Notes: a model not told the origin generated them from the sequence alone. Counted from the first letter of the stretch, positions 25,069-34,045 are shown. The stretch is DNA of 47,847 nucleotides from Bacteroidota bacterium (GCA_005791465.1 SXWI01000039.1:1-47847), one strand, 5' to 3'. Program-made: numbers and translations.

Positions 25069-25764
25069 ATGAAGAAGCATTGGTGGAAGATATTGTCGAT
25101 CTGTTTGCTAGCCTACACCTTTATTGCAGGCCTGTTGGGACCTGTACCCCGTCTTCCCTTGTTACAGGAAACTATCCGTAATCTATACTTCCATGTTTGC
25201 ATGTGGTTTTCCATGATGATTCTCTTTACTGTTTCAGTAGTATACGCCATTCGATATTTAAGAACGCTACTTCCTAAATATGACCGCGCTTCTCGTTTAT
25301 ATGCGGGAACTGGCATCCTTTTTGGTTTATTGGGATATAGCACCGGAGCTATATGGGCATCCTATACCTGGGCTGATCCAAATATTCCTTTACTAGATTC
25401 TTTCAGCACCATTGCTAGAGATCCTAAATTAATTGGCGCAGCCGTTGCATTGTTGGTGTATGCCGCCTATATGGTGCTTAGAGATTCTATCAATGACATT
25501 GACAAAAGGGCGAGGATTAGTGCCGTGTACAATGTATTTGCCTTTGTATTATTGTTTCCAGCCATTTGGATACTTCCTCGTATTCTGCCCAGCCTACATC
25601 CGGGAAATGAAGGAAATCCTGCCCTGGATGTTAAAAACGATATCAGCTCAAGCATGCGAATTGTTTTTTACCCTGCCGTTTTGGGATGGACACTATTGGG
25701 AGTTTGGATAACGCAGCTCAAAATCCGATTGAAAAAATTAGAGGACAAACAATTTGAATCATGA
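25069..25764 (+). CDS. ccmC: Cytochrome c maturation protein CcmC (CcsA family)
   Basis: 231 residues from the ATG at 25069 (MKKHWWKILS). Six membrane helices are apparent. Candidate axial heme histidines: YFHVCMW (near residue 43) and SLHPGNEGN (near 180). Between them the family has a Trp-rich heme-handling WWD motif; here the stretch reads WASYTWADPNIPLLDSFST, with two Trp but a longer, proline-containing insertion before RDPKLIGAAVALLVY, so the motif is degenerate or shifted. CcmC loads heme onto CcmE in the periplasm. Its stop overlaps the ccmD-like start (ATGA). Confidence 0.88.
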   Translation: MKKHWWKILSICLLAYTFIAGLLGPVPRLPLLQETIRNLYFHVCMWFSMMILFTVSVVYAIRYLRTLLPKYDRASRLYAGTGILFGLLGYSTGAIWASYTWADPNIPLLDSFSTIARDPKLIGAAVALLVYAAYMVLRDSINDIDKRARISAVYNVFAFVLLFPAIWILPRILPSLHPGNEGNPALDVKNDISSSMRIVFYPAVLGWTLLGVWITQLKIRLKKLEDKQFES

Positions 25765-25973
25765 AAAAACTAGCGCTATTTATAATTGCCATGTTAACGT
25801 TGAATGCCCAACCCTTGTTTAGCCAGGCCCCAAAAACTGAAATGGCCGAACTCATGCGAAGTGATGGCCGAATCTATGTGGTGATAGCAGTAATCGTCGC
25901 TATACTGACAGGATTAATTCTGTACTTGATCAGATTGGACAGAAGGATTGCAAAAATGGAAAACGAAAAATAA
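25761..25973 (+). CDS. Small CcmD-like membrane protein
   Basis: 70 residues. A signal peptide (LALFIIAMLTLNAQPLFSQA) is followed by MRSDGRIYVVIAVIVAILTGLILYLIRLDRRIAKMEN, one transmembrane helix with a basic cytoplasmic end. Small proteins of this type directly after ccmC are CcmD-like and stabilise the heme-release complex. Assignment rests on position, the 4-nt overlap with ccmC and the topology rather than on strong sequence identity. Confidence 0.75.
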   Translation: MKKLALFIIAMLTLNAQPLFSQAPKTEMAELMRSDGRIYVVIAVIVAILTGLILYLIRLDRRIAKMENEK

Positions 25974-26011
25974 GCCAACAATAACGATTGCTCAACACAA
26001 AAAAACAATTT

Positions 26012-27430
26012 ATGTCGGACAAACATTACAGTTTTTTCGGTGCCGTTGAAAGAAGTTTCGACAAGGCTGCCCGTTTTACAAAATGGGACTCAGGACTACT
26101 CAATCAAATCAGGCAATGTAATTCGGTTCTGCAACTTCGATTTCCCATAAAAAGAGATAATGGAGAAATAGAAGTCATTGAAGCATACCGTGTTCAACAT
26201 TCACATCATAAAACACCTTGCAAGGGAGGGATACGATTTGCAGCAGAAGTAAACCAAGATGAGGTAATGGCACTTGCCGCGTTGATGACCTACAAATGCA
26301 CTATAGTAAATGTGCCCTTTGGTGGTGGTAAAGGGGGAATTAAAATTGACCCTAAAAAATACTCCGCAGGCGAATTAGAACGCATAACACGTCGATACAC
26401 TTCAGAATTAATTAAGAAAAATTTTATTGGACCTGGTACGGATGTTCCTGCACCCGACTATGGTACAGGGGAACGAGAAATGTCATGGATACTTGATACT
26501 TATGTTTCCATGCGGCCTGGCGAGGTTGATGCAGCAGGTTGCGTCACCGGTAAACCAATTACGCAGGGAGGAGTTCGTGGAAGAAGAGAGGCCACGGGTC
26601 TTGGCGTTTTCTATGGCACCAGAGAAGTATGCAATATCCCTGATATCATGAACAAACTTGGTTTGCCAATCGGGATTGAAAATAAAAGAGTAATAGTACA
26701 AGGTCTGGGAAATGTGGGATATTGGGCAGCTCATTTTTTCCAAAAAGCGGGAGCCAAAGTGATTGCACTTGCTGAATATGAGGGTGCCATTTTGGATGAA
26801 AATGGATTAGATGTAGAAGCTGTATTCCAACACCGTAAGAAAACTGGATCAATTTTAAATTTCCCAGGAGCAACCGATATCAAAAAATCCACTGAAGCAC
26901 TTGAGCTTGACTGCGATATTTTGATTCCAGCCGCATTAGAGAATGTGATCAACGGCGAAAATGCCCCTCGTATAAAAGCTAAGATAATTGGAGAAGGTGC
27001 GAATGGACCACTTACACCTGAGGCAGATGACCATTTTGCTAAAAAAGGTACCATTGTAATACCCGATATGTATCTAAATGCGGGCGGTGTTACTGTTTCG
27101 TATTTCGAATGGCTTAAAAATTTAAGCCATGTTCGGTACGGTCGAATGGAAAAACGATTTACTGAAAATGTCAATAGCAGTATCCTGAATCAAATTGAGG
27201 AACTGACTGGAAAAAAATCAAATGACCATGCTAGAAAATTGATCATGCACGGACCCGACGAAGTAGACCTGGTGTATAGCGGTCTGGAAGAGACAATGAT
27301 CAACGCCACCCATGAGATTATGAATGCATGGAGAGAGAATCCCACAATACCAGATATGCGAACTGCAGCGTATGTTGTTGCCATCAATAAGGTTGCGACG
27401 ATCTATGCTGAGTTGGGAATATTTCCATAA
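26012..27430 (+). CDS. gdhA: Glutamate dehydrogenase (Glu/Leu/Phe/Val family)
   Basis: 472 residues from the ATG at 26012; an in-frame TTG at 25988 is possible but less likely. Substrate domain: [32 protein letters not shown] with the catalytic Lys context, and [13 protein letters not shown]. Then [19 protein letters not shown] and, in the Rossmann domain, [29 protein letters not shown]. It interconverts glutamate and 2-oxoglutarate with ammonia. The C-terminal region [21 protein letters not shown] is family-typical. A terminator follows. Confidence 0.95.
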   Translation: MSDKHYSFFGAVERSFDKAARFTKWDSGLLNQIRQCNSVLQLRFPIKRDNGEIEVIEAYRVQHSHHKTPCKGGIRFAAEVNQDEVMALAALMTYKCTIVNVPFGGGKGGIKIDPKKYSAGELERITRRYTSELIKKNFIGPGTDVPAPDYGTGEREMSWILDTYVSMRPGEVDAAGCVTGKPITQGGVRGRREATGLGVFYGTREVCNIPDIMNKLGLPIGIENKRVIVQGLGNVGYWAAHFFQKAGAKVIALAEYEGAILDENGLDVEAVFQHRKKTGSILNFPGATDIKKSTEALELDCDILIPAALENVINGENAPRIKAKIIGEGANGPLTPEADDHFAKKGTIVIPDMYLNAGGVTVSYFEWLKNLSHVRYGRMEKRFTENVNSSILNQIEELTGKKSNDHARKLIMHGPDEVDLVYSGLEETMINATHEIMNAWRENPTIPDMRTAAYVVAINKVATIYAELGIFP

Positions 27431-27452
27431 AGTCTTACCAATTACAAAATTT

Positions 27453-27480
27453 AAAGCTGCCCAATTGGACAGCTTTTTTT
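27453..27480 (+). terminator. Terminator after gdhA
   Basis: Stem AAAGCTG..CCAATTGG..CAGCTTT, with seven or more T's on plus. It also lies downstream of the convergent subtilase gene. Confidence 0.85.
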
Positions 27481-27504
27481 ATTTGAAAGAGGGGCACTCC
27501 TCTC

Positions 27505-29040
27505 TCAATCAACAGCCAGCACCGGCTGAAATTTGCCCCATCCCCACCGTGGATCCCTTTGCGGATAATAAGTGCTATAACGCTCCAGTAGAGTTAAAAT
27601 TTGATCTCTACTAAAATAGGGATATCGACTCCACACTAAGGCGGTCATAGCAGCCATAGAAGCTGTTGCAACTGACGAGCCACCAATGGTCGAGGGTTCA
27701 TTGCCACGATCCGAAACAGTTAACGGAAATGTTCGATCACTTACTCTCTCCATCTCGACTACAAAGTCCACTTCAGGCCCTGTATGACAATGTGAACAGG
27801 CTTCAAAATTCGTTAACTGCCTTACCCCTGTCACAGCTTGCACTTCTGGAAGTGTAGCAGGAAAAATAACTCCTGCCCAATTGGCTGTGAAAGCAAAAGA
27901 GGTTCCTGCCGCACAAAAAATCAACTTCCCTTTTGCATGTGCATATTGTATTGCATCCCTGATTTGAGAACTCACCGTTATTCGCCCCATGCTCATACTT
28001 ATCACTTTTACATCAGCACGCTGAGCCGCAACTGTGAATGCATCGCTGACTCCTTTTATTTCTCTTGCCTCATCAATGAATACATCCGCTGCTGCTCGGC
28101 AGGTAACTAAATTGGCATTGTAAGCAATCCCTACCATATTTCCCTCTGTACCGCGAGGGGCAGCCAATACACCTGCCATTGCGGTGCCATGACCACATCT
28201 ATCCTCAGGAGTTTCAGCTGGTCCCACATTGATAATACCTAAAAATCGTTGGCGAGGCAATGTTACCAACCGCTCTAAAGTTCTACCACCTGAAAAACCT
28301 TGATTAAAATTTGCACCAAAGCTTTCCTGCCCATATCCGATCCCTGTATCAATTAAAAAAACCTTGATCCCTTTGCCTGAAACGTATCGCCAGGCATCTA
28401 AAATACCATGTGCCGGATAATTCCACGACGCTTTAGCATTCGGAGTGACCACCCCATAATGTACGCCAGCCACTAGCCCACGCGCAGGAAGATTGCTGTT
28501 GCAACCACTAGACCTGCGATCATCCGCTGAAAGTAAATACTGATCATATTCCATCGGCTCTACATAACGTACCAGCGGCGAGCTTAATAAGTAAAATAAT
28601 GACTTTGGATTTTTAATAACGATATTAAAGACTGGGAGAGTATTTTCTTCCCAGGGTACTATATCCGCTAGGTCAAGCGCAGGATTGAGCGCTCGCTCCA
28701 ACTTTAAAAGTTCATTCAGTAAAGACTCCTTCGTTCGCAACCAATCTACATCTTGAATATTTATAGTGGGAAGTTGATTATCTCGAAACGAGTTAGCTGT
28801 GGTTTGATAACCCACAGCCACAATACCATTACTCTTTTGAATAGCTGTCCAAAGAAGTGTTGGCGATAAGGAGGACCATTCGAAACTGCCTTTTTTTTCA
28901 AGCGTCTCTTGTATTACCAACCGCACTGAATCGATCCCAGGCCTTTGGTGCCCTTCAACTTTTGCATCAATGCCTGAATCAGATTTTCTACAACTGATCA
29001 ATGAGCAAATAGCAACCCATAATAAGATTATATTTTTCAT
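27505..29040 (-). CDS. Subtilisin-like serine protease, lipoprotein
   Basis: 511 residues. Lipoprotein signal peptide MKNIILLWVAICSLISC with a lipobox ending at Cys17, so it is membrane anchored. After a ~200-residue prodomain-like region comes an S8 fold with the triad visible: Asp in VFLIDTGIGYG (near 231), His in RCGHGTAMAGVLAAP (near 283), and Ser in GGSSVATASMAAM (near 454). Between His and Ser is NFEACSHCHTGPEVDF, which contains a CxxCH sequence like a c-type heme site; it may instead be metal or disulfide binding. There is no T9SS C-terminal domain. It is convergent with gdhA. Confidence 0.9.
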   Translation of the reverse strand: MKNIILLWVAICSLISCRKSDSGIDAKVEGHQRPGIDSVRLVIQETLEKKGSFEWSSLSPTLLWTAIQKSNGIVAVGYQTTANSFRDNQLPTINIQDVDWLRTKESLLNELLKLERALNPALDLADIVPWEENTLPVFNIVIKNPKSLFYLLSSPLVRYVEPMEYDQYLLSADDRRSSGCNSNLPARGLVAGVHYGVVTPNAKASWNYPAHGILDAWRYVSGKGIKVFLIDTGIGYGQESFGANFNQGFSGGRTLERLVTLPRQRFLGIINVGPAETPEDRCGHGTAMAGVLAAPRGTEGNMVGIAYNANLVTCRAAADVFIDEAREIKGVSDAFTVAAQRADVKVISMSMGRITVSSQIRDAIQYAHAKGKLIFCAAGTSFAFTANWAGVIFPATLPEVQAVTGVRQLTNFEACSHCHTGPEVDFVVEMERVSDRTFPLTVSDRGNEPSTIGGSSVATASMAAMTALVWSRYPYFSRDQILTLLERYSTYYPQRDPRWGWGKFQPVLAVD

Positions 29041-29093
29041 AGGAATGATTTGACCGAAAATCTAATTGGCAATCATTCCCAGCAGCAAGTTGC

Positions 29094-29534
29094 TTAGACG
29101 GAAAAGTCTGGTATTTTATTTAATGGGGTCAGTTGCCCCTCTTTTCGATGCCAACCAAGACAGTAAGGGCCATTAATAATGAGCAGGTAAGAAACTGGAA
29201 CTCCCATGTTGTATTGTACCACTTGCTCAAACACGCTATGATCAAGTTTTACAGTAGGCGCTTTACACTCAATTAGCATCCAAGGAGCATGTGCAGCATC
29301 ATGCACAAGTATATCAAATCGTTTTTTAAGCAGTCCTACTTGTATACTTTTTTCAACAGTAATAAGTGAAGAAGGGTAATGATACCCTACGGTCAAAAGT
29401 TGGAGCACCTGTTGGCGTACCCATTCCTCCGGGGTGCGTTGCACCCAACTTTTTCGAAAAGGATCAAAAAGTTGAGCTATACTACCCTGCTGACGCTCAC
29501 GTATTTCTACTTCGGGATAGACTAGCTCAATCAT
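29094..29534 (-). CDS. HSDR_N-type PD-(D/E)XK fold protein, orphan
   Basis: 146 residues. It resembles the N-terminal domain of type I restriction enzyme R subunits: EWVRQQVLQLLTVGYHYP, then E in ITVEKSIQVG, D in RFDILVHD and ExK in WMLIECKAPTVKL, the three positions of the nuclease fold, followed by QVVQYN. No hsdM, hsdS or helicase is nearby and the protein is only one domain long, so it is not a restriction system. Small stand-alone HSDR_N proteins are common in Bacteroidota; their role is unknown. It is divergent from the AMP nucleosidase gene with 30 nt between start codons. Confidence 0.82.
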   Translation of the reverse strand: MIELVYPEVEIRERQQGSIAQLFDPFRKSWVQRTPEEWVRQQVLQLLTVGYHYPSSLITVEKSIQVGLLKKRFDILVHDAAHAPWMLIECKAPTVKLDHSVFEQVVQYNMGVPVSYLLIINGPYCLGWHRKEGQLTPLNKIPDFSV

Positions 29535-29540
29535 GCATCT

Positions 29541-29558
29541 AAGTTAAATGGTTAACTT
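29541..29558. promoter_or_regulatory. Inverted repeat between the HSDR_N and AMP nucleosidase genes
   Basis: AAGTTAA-ATGG-TTAACTT, 7-bp perfect arms, centred in the 30-nt divergent gap. Each arm is part of a near match to the -7 element (TAACTTTA on plus; TAACTTAG on minus). It could be twin divergent promoters or an operator. Confidence 0.5.
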
Positions 29559-29564
29559 TATGAC

Positions 29565-30335
29565 ATGAAGACAAAAGTGGAAATTGTACAAAACTGGCTG
29601 CCTCGTTATACCGGTGAAAACCTGGAGAACTTTGGCAAGTATATTTTACTGACAAACTTTAGCCACTATGTTACACTATTTGCAAAATGGAATCAGGTAG
29701 ACGTAAAAGGAATCGGGAAGCCCATGCAATGTGCAACGGCCAACGATATCAGTATCATCAACTTTGGGATGGGCAGCCCCACTGCTGCAACAATTATGGA
29801 TTTATTGACGGCCATAGAACCTAAAGCCGTACTTTTTTTAGGTAAATGTGGGGGCTTAAAAAAACGAAACAAACTCGGTGATTTAATCCTTCCGATAGCT
29901 GCCATTAGAGGTGAGGGAACTTCCAACGACTACTTTCCTACCGAAGTGCCTGCACTACCGGCCTTTGCCTTACAAAAGGCGGTATCTACCACCATCCGAG
30001 ATTATGAGGTTGATTATTGGACAGGTACTGTCTATACCACCAATCGAAGAGTATGGGAACACGATGAGGAGTTTAAAGACTATTTACAGAAGATCAGGGC
30101 TTATGCCATTGACATGGAAACAGCTACAATTTTTACAGTTGGCTTTTATAACAAAATACCGACGGGTGCACTTCTGCTAGTAAGCGACCAACCCATGATA
30201 CCTGAAGGGGTAAAAACAGAGGAGAGCGACAAGGAAGTCACCCGTAAATACGTGGAAGACCATCTTCGAATCGGAATCGATTCGCTTAAACAATTGATCA
30301 ACGATGGGTTGACAGTCCGTCATCTAAAATTTTGA
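29565..30335 (+). CDS. amn: AMP nucleosidase
   Basis: 256 residues, the short Bacteroidota form of AMP nucleosidase with a PNP/UDP phosphorylase fold. Seen: INFGMGSPTAATIMDLLTAIEPKAVLFLGKCGGLKKR (ribose-phosphate-binding loop), a purine pocket region around AIRGEGTSNDYFPTEVPALPAF, YAIDMETATIFTVGF with the conserved Met-Glu, and LLLVSDQPMIPEG. It cleaves AMP to adenine and ribose 5-phosphate. Length and motifs distinguish it from longer proteobacterial Amn; purine nucleoside phosphorylase is the alternative. Confidence 0.85.
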   Translation: MKTKVEIVQNWLPRYTGENLENFGKYILLTNFSHYVTLFAKWNQVDVKGIGKPMQCATANDISIINFGMGSPTAATIMDLLTAIEPKAVLFLGKCGGLKKRNKLGDLILPIAAIRGEGTSNDYFPTEVPALPAFALQKAVSTTIRDYEVDYWTGTVYTTNRRVWEHDEEFKDYLQKIRAYAIDMETATIFTVGFYNKIPTGALLLVSDQPMIPEGVKTEESDKEVTRKYVEDHLRIGIDSLKQLINDGLTVRHLKF

Positions 30336-30369
30336 TCCACTGCATACTGCACTTATAGTTTCAAATAAA

Positions 30370-30401
30370 CTTGGAAACGGCTCCGCGATTTATTAACTTT
30401 G
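30370..30401 (+). promoter_or_regulatory. Predicted promoter of queA
   Basis: CTTG (30370-30373), then 20 nt, then TAACTTTG (30394-30401), an exact -7 match. It predicts a leader of about 115 nt to the queA ATG. Confidence 0.7.
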
Positions 30402-30414
30402 CACACTTATTAAA

Positions 30415-30508
30415 AGCAGTCCTGCAAACCAAACCCGGCGCCGTAAGGCCGGAGAGGAGTCTCTAGGATCATAGCCTTCCGTCCGGAATGCGTTCGCAGA
30501 ATTGGTAG
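30415..30508 (+). other. Hairpin-rich queA leader with a 6-codon uORF
   Basis: In about 85 nt there are five consecutive short inverted repeats: GCA-GTCC-TGC, CCGGC-GCCGTAAG-GCCGG, AGAG-GAGT-CTCT, TTCC-GTCC-GGAA and TGC-GTTC-GCA. The region is GC-rich compared with its surroundings. A mini-ORF ATG-CGT-TCG-CAG-AAT-TGG-TAG (30488-30508) ends 13 nt before queA. It does not look like a known riboswitch class to me, including preQ1. A structured regulatory leader or small RNA is inferred. Confidence 0.5.
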
Positions 30509-30521
30509 AAAACACTTACGC

Positions 30522-31571
30522 ATGAAGCTTTCGCAATTCCGTTTTGATTTGCCTCTTAATCTTATTGCGCAGACCCCTGCCAAAAAAAGAGAGGATTCTC
30601 GCCTGATGGTGGTACACCGTCATACTGGCGTTATTGAAAACAAACACTTCCGTGACATCATGGATTACTTTGATGACAAGGATTGTTTTGCAGTGAATAA
30701 CACCAAGGTTTTTCCTGCGCGCATGTATGGGAGAAAAGAAAAAACAGGCGCTAAAATCGAAGTATTCTTACTAAGAGAATTAAATAAACCAAATAGACTT
30801 TGGGATGTGATTGTAGACCCTGCACGAAAAATAAGAGTGGGTAACAAACTCTACTTTGGTGATGACGAGGACCTAGTTGCTGAAGTTATTGACAATACCA
30901 CCAGCCGTGGAAGAACCATTCGCTTCCTGTGGGAAGGTGATGAGGCAAGTTTCAGAGCGCAATTAGAAAAACTAGGTGAAACACCATTGCCCAAATATAT
31001 CAAGCGTAAACCCGACGAGGAAGATAAAGATCGCTATCAAACTGTTTACGCCAAGCACGAGGGTGCCGTTGCCGCACCAACCGCTGGATTACACTTCAGC
31101 CGTGAGTTAATTAAACGATTGGAGATTAAAGGAATTCATTTTGCAGAAGTTACACTTCATACTGGCTTAGGCACATTCCGCCCTATTGAAGTTGAGGACC
31201 TGAGCAAACATAAAATGGATGCTGAATATTTCCGGATAGATGAGACTGCCTGTAAGATTGTGAACCGTGCTAAAGAATACGGCCATCGCGTTTGTTCCAT
31301 TGGCACTACTACCATGCGGGCTATGGAGTCTTCGTTCACGGCACAGAAATTCCTGAAACCTTCTGAAGGTTGGACCAACATGTTCATTCATCCTCCCTAT
31401 GACTTTAATATTGCGGATGCATTGGTAACAAACTTCCATCTTCCCAAGACCAGCTTGTTGATCATGACCTGCGCATTTGCAGGCTATGAATTAACAATGG
31501 AAGCTTACAAAAAAGCAATCAAGGACAAGTATCGCTTTTTTAGTTACGGAGATGCTTTGTTAATTATATAA
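30522..31571 (+). CDS. queA: S-adenosylmethionine:tRNA ribosyltransferase-isomerase
   Basis: 349 residues. Family signatures: [92 protein letters not shown]-type [13 protein letters not shown], and [18 protein letters not shown]. It transfers and isomerises the ribosyl of SAM onto preQ1 at tRNA wobble position 34 to form epoxyqueuosine. It is preceded by a structured leader and ends exactly where convergent lysC ends, with no spacer. Confidence 0.97.
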   Translation: MKLSQFRFDLPLNLIAQTPAKKREDSRLMVVHRHTGVIENKHFRDIMDYFDDKDCFAVNNTKVFPARMYGRKEKTGAKIEVFLLRELNKPNRLWDVIVDPARKIRVGNKLYFGDDEDLVAEVIDNTTSRGRTIRFLWEGDEASFRAQLEKLGETPLPKYIKRKPDEEDKDRYQTVYAKHEGAVAAPTAGLHFSRELIKRLEIKGIHFAEVTLHTGLGTFRPIEVEDLSKHKMDAEYFRIDETACKIVNRAKEYGHRVCSIGTTTMRAMESSFTAQKFLKPSEGWTNMFIHPPYDFNIADALVTNFHLPKTSLLIMTCAFAGYELTMEAYKKAIKDKYRFFSYGDALLII

Positions 31572-32894
31572 TTAGCTTATTCCAAATATTTCCTTATTCA
31601 GTTGCTGCAACGACATTGTTTTTGCAGTTGCGGGCACTAGCATACTTATGTTGTGTGGACTACCCCCATAACTAATCATTCGAACAGGAATATCTTTTAC
31701 CGCTAATGCCAGGTTAGAAAGCATAGCCGGAGTAGTAGCAATTTCAAAGCCTACCAATGAAACAATAGTTTGCTCGCGATCGACTTCAACATGTCCAAAT
31801 GGCGATAACTCCTCTAATATTGCTTGAAGATGCTGATCCGTATCAATTGTCAATGAAACAGCCACCTCTGAGGTAGTGATCATATCAATCGGAGTCCGAT
31901 ACTTCTCAAAGACTTCAAAAATCTTTCTTAAAAACCCGTAGGCGAGCAACATTCTGCTGCTTTTAATACGAATTGCAATAATATTATCTTTTGCCGCAAC
32001 CGCTTTTACGCCAGAAGCTGCAGGGATAGAACTGATCAATGTTCCCTTGGCAGTGGGCTCCATGGTGTTTAACAGACGAACAGGTACCTGGTACTGTTGT
32101 GCAGGCCAGATTGAGGCCGGGTGAAGAATTTTAGCACCGAAGTAGGCCAGCTCAGCCGCTTCCTCAAAACTTAACTGTTCAATAGGAAAAGTTTTTCCAA
32201 CCACACGAGGATCATTGTTATGCATCCCGTCAATATCAGTCCATATTTCACAGACGGAGGCACTGATAGCTGCAGCTACCAATGAAGCAGTGTAATCACT
32301 TCCTCCCCTTTTCAAATTATCAACTTCCCCTCGGCTATTTCTACAGATATACCCCTGTGTAATTAATAATTTTTTATCCGCGTTTGCTTGCACCAATGCT
32401 TTCAAACGGGTGCTGATTACGGAAAGCGCTGGCTCATCCTGTTCGTCCAGTACCATAAAATCTAATGCGGGGAGTAAGGCATGATTCAACTTGTTCTCGC
32501 TACAATAAACGCTGAAAAGTTTAGTAGAAAGCAGTTCGCCCTGTGCTAAAATATCACGACGAAGCGCCTCGCTAAATGAAATACGTTGAATAATCCGTAA
32601 GAACCCAAAATGTTCTTCAATCACATCAGCCGCTTCCTCTTGCACTTCTTTCCCCGAGACTAATTCCACAATAAACGCTTGATAGTGCTTTTCTAATTGG
32701 TCAATGACCTGCGCAGCCTCCTGCTTTTTTCCGGCAGATAATAAATTACCAATTTCAACCAACGCATTGGTAGTTCCAGATAGTGCTGAGAGCACAACAA
32801 GTACAGGCTCGTCCTGTTGTGTAACTAGGGCAGCCACTTGCTTCATTCTTTCAGGACGGCCCACACTAGTGCCGCCAAATTTCATCACTTTCAT
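31572..32894 (-). CDS. lysC: Aspartate kinase (monofunctional)
   Basis: 440 residues from the ATG at 32894; a longer GTG start is rejected because the protein should begin MKVMKFGGTSVG. Kinase core: KFGGTSVG, VVLSALSGTTNALVEIG, KRGGSDYTASLVAAAI, EIWTDIDGMHNNDPR. Two C-terminal ACT domains (AAKDNIIAIRIKSSRMLLAYGFLRKI and QTIVSLVGFEIA) provide feedback control. It phosphorylates aspartate toward lysine, threonine and methionine. There is no fused homoserine dehydrogenase. A near match to the -7 element (TACCTTCG, 32939-32932) precedes it. Confidence 0.95.
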   Translation of the reverse strand: MKVMKFGGTSVGRPERMKQVAALVTQQDEPVLVVLSALSGTTNALVEIGNLLSAGKKQEAAQVIDQLEKHYQAFIVELVSGKEVQEEAADVIEEHFGFLRIIQRISFSEALRRDILAQGELLSTKLFSVYCSENKLNHALLPALDFMVLDEQDEPALSVISTRLKALVQANADKKLLITQGYICRNSRGEVDNLKRGGSDYTASLVAAAISASVCEIWTDIDGMHNNDPRVVGKTFPIEQLSFEEAAELAYFGAKILHPASIWPAQQYQVPVRLLNTMEPTAKGTLISSIPAASGVKAVAAKDNIIAIRIKSSRMLLAYGFLRKIFEVFEKYRTPIDMITTSEVAVSLTIDTDQHLQAILEELSPFGHVEVDREQTIVSLVGFEIATTPAMLSNLALAVKDIPVRMISYGGSPHNISMLVPATAKTMSLQQLNKEIFGIS

Positions 32895-32950
32895 AGATAA
32901 AAAATCAATTAAAATTAGGCTGGCAAGCCGCACGAAGGTAAGAAAGGACT

Positions 32951-34033
32951 TTATTCAAATGGTAGATCAAATCGCGCTCCTAATTCATGAAGATCTTTTA
33001 CAACCTCTTCATGAAGAGAAATTCCATCCTGTAATCGCTCTTGTTCTGCTATTCGCTCGGGATCGCCGGGAACTAATACTTGATAGTGACCTTCCATTGG
33101 TCTTGCATTTCTAAAACCCTCGATCCAATGATCCATGTCTTTTTTGAATTCATCAGCAGGTCGAAATGCATCAATTCGTATGGCTCCTATAAAATGTCCA
33201 ATCCCTTTTCCGGGCTGTTGGGCCGGCATCGGCACATAGGCAGGAAATGGAGGAACCCAAGGTGCATAATTGGCCCCACTCAACAGCGCCGAGAATAAAT
33301 CAACCATCGCGCCCAACGCGTAGCCTTTATGAGATCCATGTTCACGATCACTACCTAAAGGAAGTAAGGCACCGCCTTTTTTTAGTATGTGTGCGTCGGT
33401 GGTAGAATGACCTGATTGATCCTGCACCCACCCGGCTGGAGTTTCTTCATTTTTTCGTTGTAATATTTCCAACTTACCATTGGCAGCTGTAGTAGTGGCT
33501 AAGTCTGCAACAAATGGGGGTTGACTTCCTGCGGGCGCTGCTACCGCAATAGGATTTGTACCGAGCATTTTATCGATTGAAAAAGTGGGGGCTACTAGTG
33601 GACTTGCATTTGTCATAGCAACACCAATCATATTATGCTCCAATGCAAGCATGGCATGATAACCCGCTATACCAAAATGATTACTATTTTGAACACTAAC
33701 CCATCCTGTTCCCACTTTTTCTGCTTTGGCAATGGCAATCTTCATTGCCTCCTGCGCAATTACCAAACCCAATCCCTGATCGCCGTCGAGCACAGCTGTG
33801 GAAGGCGTTTCATGAACAATTTTAATGGCAGGCGTGGCATTTACACGTTTTACTTCCCAAAGACGAACATAACCACTTAAACGGGCTATCCCATGTGAAT
33901 CAATCCCCCTGAGATCTGCAGACAATAATGCATTGGCAGCTAGCACTGCATGCGCATCCGAACAATTCATTTTTTTAAAAATGGAAATAGCAAACTGATG
34001 CAGTTGCGAATATGTAAATATTGATAGAGGCAT
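32951..34033 (-). CDS. Malate/L-lactate dehydrogenase family (LDH2/MDH2) oxidoreductase
   Basis: 360 residues from the ATG at 34033. Family features: ADLRGIDSHGIARLSGYV near residues 45-62, TGWVSVQNSNHFGIAGYHAMLAL with the conserved His, MTNASPLVAPTF, GTNPIAVAAPAG, DLATTTAANGKLEI, and GSHKGYALGAMVDLFSALLSGA. These NAD(P)-dependent enzymes oxidise 2-hydroxyacids (malate, lactate, ureidoglycolate, sulfolactate). The sequence alone does not settle the substrate. It lies between ssb, which has its own terminator, and lysC. Confidence 0.9.
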   Translation of the reverse strand: MPLSIFTYSQLHQFAISIFKKMNCSDAHAVLAANALLSADLRGIDSHGIARLSGYVRLWEVKRVNATPAIKIVHETPSTAVLDGDQGLGLVIAQEAMKIAIAKAEKVGTGWVSVQNSNHFGIAGYHAMLALEHNMIGVAMTNASPLVAPTFSIDKMLGTNPIAVAAPAGSQPPFVADLATTTAANGKLEILQRKNEETPAGWVQDQSGHSTTDAHILKKGGALLPLGSDREHGSHKGYALGAMVDLFSALLSGANYAPWVPPFPAYVPMPAQQPGKGIGHFIGAIRIDAFRPADEFKKDMDHWIEGFRNARPMEGHYQVLVPGDPERIAEQERLQDGISLHEEVVKDLHELGARFDLPFE

Positions 34034-34045
34034 ACACAAAGAAAC

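Noticed and set aside
29094-29534. Type I restriction-modification system
   Set aside because: Only the HSDR_N-like domain is present; no methylase, specificity or helicase gene lies nearby.
30415-30508. preQ1 riboswitch upstream of queA
   Set aside because: I could not match the small H-type pseudoknot or other preQ1 class features; the visible structure is a row of short hairpins.
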